Shown one piece after another: positions 5,989-10,941 of a DNA stretch of 10,941 nt. The DNA is from Candidatus Hecatellales archaeon (lineage in GTDB: Archaea; Thermoproteota; Bathyarchaeia; Hecatellales; Hecatellaceae): positions 1-10,941 of the forward strand of contig QMXU01000024.1 of the NCBI GenBank assembly GCA_003662305.1, written 5' to 3'. A model generated the notes under the pieces. It was not told the origin of the DNA, made no database searches, and worked only from the letters and a program-made list of their open reading frames with translations. The position numbers were made by a program, and so were the translations under genes. Position 1 is the first letter of the stretch. Each line of letters begins with the position of its first letter.

Positions 5989-6051
5989 ATCAGTCCGTCG
6001 CGTGTTCTTCATTTCGCCCTGGGCGATCAGGCTGGGACGACTTCATCACGT
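5988..6051 (-). ncRNA. C/D-box guide sRNA (2'-O-methylation guide) with hairpin in the D'-C' spacer
   Basis: Read leftward, the boxes fall in the order and spacing of an archaeal C/D sRNA. Box C is GTGATGA (6049-6043), a perfect match to RUGAUGA. A 12-nt guide AGTCGTCCCAGC (6042-6031) leads to box D' CTGA (6030-6027). The spacer is 14 nt (6026-6013). Box C' is ATGAAGA (6012-6006), one mismatch. A 12-nt guide ACACGCGACGGA (6005-5994) leads to box D CTGA (5993-5990). Both C-to-D type intervals are exactly 12 nt, the archaeal norm. Under the 'fifth base upstream of D' rule, the D' guide would methylate a G in GCUGGGACGACU and the D guide a U in UCCGUCGCGUGU; I could not place either target in rRNA or tRNA from memory. 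The spacer folds as TCGCC-CAG-GGCGA, which is unusual because this spacer is normally 3-8 nt. A minus-strand TATA box predicts a start at about 6050. Confidence 0.82.
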
Positions 6052-6068
6052 ATCTGGCTAGTAAGGTG

Positions 6069-6083
6069 AACCTCTATAAGGTT
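6069..6083. promoter_or_regulatory. Near-symmetric TATA element for the sRNA (leftward) and the 6120 gene (rightward)
   Basis: AACCTCTATAAGGTT has 5-bp inverted arms around a TATA core, so it can be read on both strands. Leftward (CCTTATAGAGG) its centre at about 6076 predicts a start near 6050, one base before box C of the sRNA. Rightward (CTCTATAAGG) it predicts a start near 6101, leaving a leader of about 20 nt before the TTG at 6120. One element could thus serve a divergent pair. Position is the main evidence. Confidence 0.55.
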
Positions 6084-6119
6084 TTCCTTCCCTAGTATGG
6101 CTTTGAGGGCATCCGAGGG

Positions 6120-6893
6120 TTGAACGGTCCGGCAGGTTTAACCATTATTCTACTGGCCTGTTTACTGCTGCTTCTGCTTTCAGTTCTGCTGGGTTTCCTA
6201 TACTGGCAGGCTAAGCGGAGGAGCAGGGTTAAAGCTGAGAGGCTTGAAAGGCTTCTAACTGAAATAAGAAGCGAAGCTGAAAGGCTTGGCGGCGACCTCT
6301 CGAAAATCGAAAAGCTGGGAAAAGTCTTGGAGGAAAAGGTTTTCCCTGCGGTGGCTTCCATGAGGTTTGAGGAAGCCCTTAAAGAGCTTGAAGAGGTCGA
6401 CCAGGTTCCCCTGGGCGTTGAATGCGAGGTTGAAGCTTACAAGTCCAGGCTGGAAGCCGTTAAGGCGCTTAGGGAAGCCTGCAGGGATGCTGTGAAAGCC
6501 TGGGTTATGGAGGCTGTCAGGCTTCATCTGCCTCAGACGGCTAAAAACTGGAGAACCGCCCGCCATGGCTACAGCAAGGAGCTGGACGAGCTTCTGGCTT
6601 ACAGTATGGCTGGGCTGGTTGAGGCTAACCCTCAAAGCCTTCTGGAATGGTTTAAGGCTGGAAACCCGGCTATGTACGACGCTTTAGCCAAGCTTGTTGA
6701 CAGCTCTGAAAGCCTTGAAGTCTTCTTCAGGATGATTGAGAAAACCCTTGGAGAACTTGAGTATGTCAGGGCTTTCAGGGAGAAATATGGTGAAGCCTGT
6801 GCAGCCAGCCGGCTGAGGGCAGCCCTAGAACTTGAAAGACGTAAAACCATGGATAGAATAGAGGGCTTAAGCAGCAGGCTTCTGAAGTCCTAA
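6120..6893 (+). CDS. Membrane-anchored coiled-coil protein of unknown function
   Basis: I do not recognise this 257-aa protein. Residues about 7-30 form one strongly hydrophobic helix rich in leucine (LTIILLACLLLLLL...LLGFLYW) followed by KRRSR. By the positive-inside rule the long remainder lies in the cytosol. Residues about 37-130 are highly charged and heptad-like (ERLERLLTEIRSEAERLGG, LSKIEKLGKVLEEKV), typical of coiled coil. The rest is helical, and no catalytic motif is visible. The start is TTG at 6120: the frame is closed by TAG at 6093-6095 and no ATG occurs until about residue 80, beyond the membrane helix. Base composition matches the right-hand genes, not the feo block. It is followed after seven bases by the glycosidase gene, so the two are probably one operon; it may tether or scaffold that enzyme (inference). 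Confidence 0.72.
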   Translation: MNGPAGLTIILLACLLLLLLSVLLGFLYWQAKRRSRVKAERLERLLTEIRSEAERLGGDLSKIEKLGKVLEEKVFPAVASMRFEEALKELEEVDQVPLGVECEVEAYKSRLEAVKALREACRDAVKAWVMEAVRLHLPQTAKNWRTARHGYSKELDELLAYSMAGLVEANPQSLLEWFKAGNPAMYDALAKLVDSSESLEVFFRMIEKTLGELEYVRAFREKYGEACAASRLRAALELERRKTMDRIEGLSSRLLKS

Positions 6894-6900
6894 CGGGGTT

Positions 6901-8022
6901 GTGCCAGGGCTGGAAAACTTGTTCTCCCATGAAACTGTTAGGAGAAAACTGGTTGAAGCCAGGGAGGCTGTCCGGCTTTGCGCTAGAGGTAAAGGCTTCT
7001 ACGGCAGCCCCCTAAACTACGCCTACCAGTACTGGCTTAGAGACGTAGTCTTCAGCCTGCCAGCCTTGGCAAGCCTGGGATACTGGGAAAGGCTGAAAAG
7101 CCACTTATCCATGTTTCTTGAAGCCTGCAAAAGCAAAGGCAGGGTTCCCGCCGTGATAAGCAGGCTTGGAGGGCTGACGTATCCCGTGAACTTCTTTAGA
7201 ATGCTTCGGAAGCCCAGCCTCCTAACGGGGTACCCCATAAAATTCATGCTTCCAAACGTTTCCGGCTTCGGCCTTCAGCCTTGGACAGGCGACAGCCAGC
7301 CTCTCCTCCTAATAGGCCTATACGAGTACTCCCAGCTCACAGGGGACGTAGGCTTTCTGGAAGACTGGAGGGAGGAAGCTGAGAGAACCGCTGAAGAACT
7401 CGCCTCGAAGGTTGACGCTGAAGGCTTCATCCGTGGAAGCGGATGGATGGATGCCATGGCAAACTACGTGGGGAAGCCAACCCTGGTATGCCAGCTTCTC
7501 GCCTACAAGGCCTTAAAGCTTTCAGGCAGAAACCGTCAGGCTTCCAAGCTTAAAACCTTAATCCGGGAAGCCTACTGGAGCGGGGAGAAAGGCTGCTACA
7601 CTGATTTACCGGGGCCAGAAGGCAGAATGGACGCCCTTGGAAACACCTTAGCGATTCTTTACGGTGCAGCCTCCCCACGTGAGGAAGCTCTCGCCGCTGA
7701 AGCTCTCCAGAAAGCTTCAACCCCCTACGGGGTTCTCAACATCCAGCCGCCCTACCCCGAGAAGGACTGCAGCCAGAAGCCTCACACCTACCAGAACTCA
7801 ACCCTGTGGCCTATGGTTCAAGGGCACCTGGTTTTAGCCCTCGCAAAATTAGGCTTGAAGGAAAAGGCTGGAGAGGAATTCATGAAAATGGTGGGTCTCC
7901 CAGGGTTGAACGAATGGTATACGCCGGATGGCAGGCCTAAAGGAAGCCCAAACCAGCTTTGGACAGCTGCCATGCTGCTTTCTGCCTGGAAGGCTACTGC
8001 TGAAACCGCTCCTTCCGGATGA
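6901..8022 (+). CDS. Cytosolic (alpha/alpha)6-barrel glycoside hydrolase, amylo-1,6-glucosidase-like
   Basis: The 373-aa protein shows the six-hairpin glycosidase pattern. Near the N-terminus is YQYWLRDVVFSLPALASLGYW (R47, D48), then PWTGDSQPLLLIGLYEY (D131). GSGWMDAMANYVGKP follows, resembling the 'tWMDA...GkpvEi' segment of archaeal glycogen-debranching enzymes, with D184 the candidate acid. The C-terminal NSTLWPMVQGHLVLALAKLG and NEWYTPDGRPKGSPNQLWTAAMLLSAW correspond to the last barrel hairpins, where 'NE..' and 'WTAA' recur in these families. It lacks a signal peptide and extra domains and is shorter than full debranching enzymes, so it looks like a bare catalytic barrel. The substrate, probably an alpha-linked oligosaccharide, cannot be read. 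GTG start seven bases after the coiled-coil gene. The 3' end overlaps the convergent SWIM gene by 29 bases. Confidence 0.78.
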   Translation: MPGLENLFSHETVRRKLVEAREAVRLCARGKGFYGSPLNYAYQYWLRDVVFSLPALASLGYWERLKSHLSMFLEACKSKGRVPAVISRLGGLTYPVNFFRMLRKPSLLTGYPIKFMLPNVSGFGLQPWTGDSQPLLLIGLYEYSQLTGDVGFLEDWREEAERTAEELASKVDAEGFIRGSGWMDAMANYVGKPTLVCQLLAYKALKLSGRNRQASKLKTLIREAYWSGEKGCYTDLPGPEGRMDALGNTLAILYGAASPREEALAAEALQKASTPYGVLNIQPPYPEKDCSQKPHTYQNSTLWPMVQGHLVLALAKLGLKEKAGEEFMKMVGLPGLNEWYTPDGRPKGSPNQLWTAAMLLSAWKATAETAPSG

Positions 8023-8425
8023 GCCTCCACTCCGACATGAAGGTTTCATACAGGTTTTCCTCGGTCTCCACCAGCTCGTAGCGGTTTAAAGCCTCGGCCA
8101 GCCGCTGTGCGATGAGATGGTAGCATAGGAGGGCTTCCCCGTCCAGCACCCGGTAGTAGTAGTCGTCGCAGGTGCAGTAGTCAACCTCTGGAAGCACTTG
8201 GTAGTCTCTCTCCTTGCCCACGACAATCCATATGACGCGGCCGCTGGGCTGGAAAACATACTTTTTTACAGCTCCCTCCGTTACAGCCTTCCAAGCGTTC
8301 TCGAAGCGTTTGCCGAATCTCTGGGCTAGAAGGTTCATGTAGCGGCTTGAGAGGGCTCCCTTCTCAGAGGCTTCCCTGCAGGCTTCGGCTAGAAGCTTGT
8401 CCTCCCTTTTCAACGCTGCCTTCAA
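7994..8425 (-). CDS. SWIM zinc-finger protein
   Basis: The 143-aa protein contains a SWIM motif, CxCx(n)CxH: YCTCDDYYYRVLDGEALLCYHLIAQ, about residues 83-107. It is preceded by beta strands GRVIWIVVGKERDYQVLPE, the usual SWIM context. An N-terminal helical region with many charged residues and a C-terminal helix (ETEENLYETFMSEWRLIRKE) complete it. SWIM fingers bind zinc and mediate nucleic-acid or protein contacts. Stand-alone archaeal members resemble Sws1/Shu2, partners of RecA/Rad51 paralogues in recombination; that role is inference here. The start is TTG at 8423-8425 or a second TTG four codons later (8411-8413); no ATG lies nearby. It is convergent with the glycosidase and divergent from the phosphoesterase. 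Confidence 0.8.
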   Translation of the reverse strand: MKAALKREDKLLAEACREASEKGALSSRYMNLLAQRFGKRFENAWKAVTEGAVKKYVFQPSGRVIWIVVGKERDYQVLPEVDYCTCDDYYYRVLDGEALLCYHLIAQRLAEALNRYELVETEENLYETFMSEWRLIRKERFQQ

Positions 8426-8486
8426 GAGAATGGTTAGTCCCGGGGAAACCTTTAACCTTAACCTTCCCCCTTTTAAGGCTTGAAAG
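8426..8486. promoter_or_regulatory. Shared divergent promoter region of the SWIM and phosphoesterase genes
   Basis: This 61-base gap separates divergent starts. Rightward, TTTAACCTTA (8451-8460) is a weak TATA candidate that would start transcription near 8481, making the phosphoesterase message nearly leaderless; no GGTGA-type ribosome site precedes its ATG. The overlapping leftward reading GGTTAAAGG could serve the SWIM gene, predicting a start near 8428. The sequence CTTTAACCTTAACCTT holds two copies of TTAACC in tandem. Confidence 0.35.
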
Positions 8487-9323
8487 ATGATTACACCCTA
8501 CTTTCCATGGCCAGCCCTCCTAGTAGGCGATGGAAGCCGCATACTGGTGGTGGCAGACCTACACCTCGGCTTCGAGTTCGAGCTTTCAGAGAAAGGCATA
8601 AACCTTCCATCCCAGACCGGCAGAATTAAAGAGAAGATTTTAAAGCTTATAGAAGAGGCTAAGCCTGAAAGCCTTGTAATCCTCGGAGACCTCAAACACA
8701 CCATCCCGAAGGTCTCCCTCGGAGAATGGCGGGATATACCAGGCTTCCTGGAGGCTTTAAAAGCCAGGGTTTCAGATGTCAGGCTTGTGCTCGGAAACCA
8801 TGACGGGGGAGCCGAGGTTTTCGCAGGTAGAGGTGTGACGGTTCACTCCAGCCGCGGCTTCCTCCTAGAGGCTAGAGGGGTTAAAGTAGGGCTTTTCCAC
8901 GGTCACGCTTGGCCTTCCCCAAAGCTTTTCGAGGCTTCCCACTGGGTTATAGGCCACAACCATCCGACTGTCCAGTTCAGAAAGCTTCTAGGCTTCAGGG
9001 TTATGAGGCCGGTTTGGGTTAACGCTCCTGTAAACGTTAGAAGGCTCTGCGAGGACTTCCTTAAGTATCGCGGGGTGAAAACCGGTGGAAACGCTGAGAA
9101 AACCATGAGGGAAAAGTTTAACGTTAACCCTTCATGTCGAAGCCTGATAATTCTTCCAGCCTTCAACGATCTTCTAGGCGGGCTGGCCTTCAACGCAACC
9201 CCCCAAGCCGAGCTGATAGGCCCCATAACCCGGTCGAAAGGCGTTCAAATGGATAAAGCTGAAATCTACCTGACCGACGGCACCTTCCTAGGCCAGCTTA
9301 AAGACCTGAAAAAATATGGCTAA
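8487..9323 (+). CDS. ICC-like metallophosphoesterase (COG1407 / MJ0037 type)
   Basis: The 278-aa protein has the full set of two-metal phosphoesterase motifs in order: ADLHLG (D24, H26), LGDLKH (D68), LGNHDG (N104, H105), FHGHAWP (H138, H140) and IGHNHP (H157, H159). 'GDLKH' and 'GHAWP' are typical of COG1407 rather than of Mre11 or YfcE enzymes. Family members are cytosolic and of uncertain substrate; in many genomes they neighbour Lhr-type helicases and are suspected DNA or RNA end-processing enzymes. No helicase is visible here. The C-terminal part (about 190-278) is less conserved and ends in KAEIYLTDGTFLGQLKDLKKYG. ATG start, divergent from the SWIM gene, transcribed toward the FAD enzyme. 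Confidence 0.88.
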   Translation: MITPYFPWPALLVGDGSRILVVADLHLGFEFELSEKGINLPSQTGRIKEKILKLIEEAKPESLVILGDLKHTIPKVSLGEWRDIPGFLEALKARVSDVRLVLGNHDGGAEVFAGRGVTVHSSRGFLLEARGVKVGLFHGHAWPSPKLFEASHWVIGHNHPTVQFRKLLGFRVMRPVWVNAPVNVRRLCEDFLKYRGVKTGGNAEKTMREKFNVNPSCRSLIILPAFNDLLGGLAFNATPQAELIGPITRSKGVQMDKAEIYLTDGTFLGQLKDLKKYG

Positions 9324-9355
9324 CCATTTTCGATGTGGACGCTAGGCTGAAAAAT

Positions 9356-9370
9356 AAAGCATATATTTGG
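9356..9370 (+). promoter_or_regulatory. TATA box of the FAD oxidoreductase gene
   Basis: GCATATATTTGG (9359-9370), preceded by the A-rich AAAAATAAA (9350-9358), is a good archaeal BRE/TATA match. Its centre near 9364 predicts transcription starting at about 9389-9391, leaving a leader of roughly 15 nt to the ATG at 9406. This excludes the in-frame TTG at 9367, which lies inside the box. Confidence 0.6.
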
Positions 9371-9405
9371 GGTTTCCCTTTTTGGGGTATGGGCGAAACC
9401 CAAGC

Positions 9406-10794
9406 ATGGCTTTGAAGGCTGATGTGGCGATTGTCGGCGCAGGTCCAGCAGGACTTTTCGCAGCCCTAGAGCTAGCTGAAAAAAGTAAGCTTAAAGTCCT
9501 AGTGGTGGAGCAGGGTAAGCTTCCGCAGGAACGGGTATGCCCTGAACAGTCCTATAAGGGCTGTGTCAAGTGTAGCCCCTGCAACGTGCTTTCAGGGGTT
9601 GGGGGAGCTGGAACCCTGTCAAGCGGAAGGCTTAACCTCCGCCCTGACATAGGTGGAAACCTTTACCCCCTGGTCGGCGAGGAGGAAGCCTGGAGGCTGG
9701 TGAAGCGGGTTGACGATGTTTTCCTACGCTACGGTTCACCCAGCTTCCTGTATAATCCTAACGGGCCTGAAGTGGAGGAGCTGGAGCGTAGGGCTGCGGC
9801 AGCCGGTGTAAAGTTTATCCCCATATCGCAGAGGGAAATAGGAACGGATAACGCTCCTAAGGTTATTCAGAACTTCATGGAAGACTTGGAGCGTAAGGGT
9901 GTGAGGTTTCTCCTCCAGCAGAGGGTTGCAAGGCTGGAGAAGGGCTTCCTAAAGCTTAACGGTGGAGGCGAGGTTCACGCTAAATATGTTCTGGTGGCTC
10001 CTGGAAGAAGCGGGCAGAACTGGCTGGCTGAGGAGGCTAGGAGGCTGGGGATACCAACCCGCCATGAACCCATAGACCTGGGCGTAAGGGTGGAGGTTCC
10101 AGCCATAATCATGGAGCCCGTAGCCAGGATAAGCCGGGACCCGAAATTCCACATTTACACGAAGAAGTACGATGACTTCGTGCGGACCTTCTGCGTGAAC
10201 CATAGAGGCTTCGTCTGCATGGAGGTTTACGATGAAGACGGTGTGGTGGGAGTGAACGGCCACTCCATGCAGACTGTTCAGTCTCAGAACACGAATTTCG
10301 CCTTCTTGGTGAGGATAGCTTTAACAGAGCCTTTAGAGGACACTTCAGCCTACGGGCGAACCATAGCCAGGCAGGCTACCCTCCTAGGCGGGGGGAAACC
10401 TTTAATCCAGAGGCTTGGAGACCTCGTCCGCGGCAGACGTTCCACCTGGGACAGAATTGAGAAGGGAAACGTTAAGCCTACGCTTTCAACGGTTACCCCC
10501 GGCGACATAGCCATGGCCTACCCCCACCGGGTTGTCACCGACGTAATCGAAGGGCTTGAAAGGCTTGACACCGTAATCCCAGGCGTAGCCAGCAGCTCAA
10601 CCCTCCTGTACGCGCCTGAAGTGAAATTCTCAGCCAACCGCATATATACCAGCAAGGACCTGGAAACCCCGGTGGAAAACATCTTCGTAGCCGGTGACGG
10701 GGCAGGCCTATCACGGGGGATAGTCACAGCCGCAGCCACAGGAATCATAGCCGCTAGAGGCATAATGAAAAAGGAAGGCTTACCCGCAGCCTAA
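9406..10794 (+). CDS. FAD-dependent oxidoreductase, COG2509 type, with CX7CX2CX2C cluster
   Basis: The 462-aa protein opens with a dinucleotide-binding fold, DVAIVGAGPAGLFAALELAE (G11, G13, G16), and an acidic residue at the end of strand two (VLVVEQG, E35). It then has a cysteine-rich insert with C45, C53, C56 and C59, leading into VLSGVGGAGTLSSGRLNL, the hallmark of COG2509 'uncharacterised FAD-dependent dehydrogenases'. The C-terminal NIFVAGDGAGLSRGIVTAAATG is the second FAD-binding motif. The reaction and electron acceptor are unknown; the four cysteines could hold an iron-sulfur cluster or zinc. I choose ATG 9406 because the TATA box at 9359-9370 overlaps the only upstream in-frame start. 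It ends 11 bases from the convergent metallo-beta-lactamase gene. Confidence 0.9.
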   Translation: MALKADVAIVGAGPAGLFAALELAEKSKLKVLVVEQGKLPQERVCPEQSYKGCVKCSPCNVLSGVGGAGTLSSGRLNLRPDIGGNLYPLVGEEEAWRLVKRVDDVFLRYGSPSFLYNPNGPEVEELERRAAAAGVKFIPISQREIGTDNAPKVIQNFMEDLERKGVRFLLQQRVARLEKGFLKLNGGGEVHAKYVLVAPGRSGQNWLAEEARRLGIPTRHEPIDLGVRVEVPAIIMEPVARISRDPKFHIYTKKYDDFVRTFCVNHRGFVCMEVYDEDGVVGVNGHSMQTVQSQNTNFAFLVRIALTEPLEDTSAYGRTIARQATLLGGGKPLIQRLGDLVRGRRSTWDRIEKGNVKPTLSTVTPGDIAMAYPHRVVTDVIEGLERLDTVIPGVASSSTLLYAPEVKFSANRIYTSKDLETPVENIFVAGDGAGLSRGIVTAAATGIIAARGIMKKEGLPAA

Positions 10795-10805
10795 ACGCAG
10801 GGAAA

Positions 10806-10941
10806 TCAAAACTCAGCAGTCATGCCGCAGTAAAGCTTTTTGAAGTTTCCGCCGAACTCCCTGGCGAAGAGGCATTCCGCCCTGAATCCTGTGCAGTGTC
10901 CGGTGTAGACTTCCTTCACCCCCATTCTGCGAAGCGTTTTC
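10806..10941 (-). CDS. Metallo-beta-lactamase-fold protein (COG1237 / MJ0301-like), C-terminal fragment
   Basis: Only the last 45 codons are in the window, ending in TGA at 10806-10808 on the minus strand. They read KTLRRMGVKEVYTGHCTGF, then RAECLFAREFGGNFKKLYCG and a short tail MTAEF. The 'V..GHCTG..A......fG..F..l..G' pattern is the C-terminal metal-binding end of the COG1237 branch of metallo-beta-lactamase-fold hydrolases. That branch includes a dihydropterin ribofuranosyl-aminobenzene phosphate synthase homologue (MJ0301). The H of GHCTG would be a zinc ligand. The N-terminal HxHxDH motif is outside the window, so substrate is unknown. Confidence 0.75.
   Translation of the reverse strand, partial: KTLRRMGVKEVYTGHCTGFRAECLFAREFGGNFKKLYCGMTAEF

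Noticed and set aside
5988..6095. Plus-strand reading frame giving GWDDFITYLASKVNLYKVFLP before a TAG, possibly a pseudogene or a TAG (pyrrolysine) read-through into the 6120 gene
   Set aside because: It has no start codon apart from a late GTG, is only 36 codons long, and the same DNA is explained better by the minus-strand C/D-box RNA and its promoter.
8449..8466. Tandem TTAACC as a telomere-like or CRISPR-like repeat
   Set aside because: Only two copies are present and they coincide with a plausible TATA region; no repeat-spacer array occurs in the window.
9367..9405. TTG 9367 as the start of the FAD oxidoreductase
   Set aside because: The codon lies inside a good TATA box, so it should not be in the transcript; the added residues do not extend the Rossmann strand.
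1..10941. tRNA, rRNA, insertion sequence or phage gene
   Set aside because: No cloverleaf, rRNA segment, transposase motif or terminal inverted repeat was seen on either strand.

Overview
The window is archaeal. It carries two protein subunits of archaeal RNase P (Rpp30 and Pop5) beside the archaeal exosome-associated DUF54 protein. It also shows TATA-type promoters at the expected distance from gene starts, several TTG/GTG starts, and a C/D-box guide RNA. The lineage cannot be fixed from the sequence; a thermophilic or TACK-type archaeon is a guess. The three segments that follow are tightly packed.

Left segment (1-2441, rightward): the 3' end of an isoprenoid (polyprenyl) diphosphate synthase, a MobB-type P-loop GTPase with no normal start codon in its frame, then DUF54, rpp30 and pop5 joined by overlaps. 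This is a fragment of the archaeal exosome/RNase P superoperon.

Middle segment (2419-6119, mostly leftward): a ferrous-iron uptake island. Read in the direction of transcription it is feoA, feoA, feoB, a small four-helix membrane protein that also lacks a clear start, and a DtxR/MntR-family regulator. Upstream of the first feoA are two 16-bp DtxR-like palindromes (5892-5907 and 5973-5988). The first lies between a TATA box and the predicted transcription start, as expected for iron repression. Immediately upstream of the second palindrome, on the same strand, is a well-formed C/D-box sRNA (about 5988-6051) with its own TATA box. Its C-to-D' and C'-to-D intervals are exactly 12 nt, and it has an unusual hairpin in the D'-C' spacer. 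This block is more A+T-rich than its flanks and may have been acquired separately.

Right segment (6120-10941): a membrane-anchored coiled-coil protein of unknown function runs directly into a cytosolic (alpha/alpha)6-barrel glycosidase resembling glycogen-debranching enzymes. A convergent SWIM zinc-finger protein follows. Divergent from it is a COG1407 metallophosphoesterase, then a COG2509-type FAD oxidoreductase with a four-cysteine cluster. The end of a leftward metallo-beta-lactamase-fold gene (COG1237 type) closes the window.

The best candidates for something new are the guide RNA placed between iron operators at the feo promoter, and two genes whose reading frames can only be entered by a +1 shift, a non-canonical start, or correction of an indel. 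A third is the roughly twelve-fold excess of the word AGGCTT/AAGCCT across the window.
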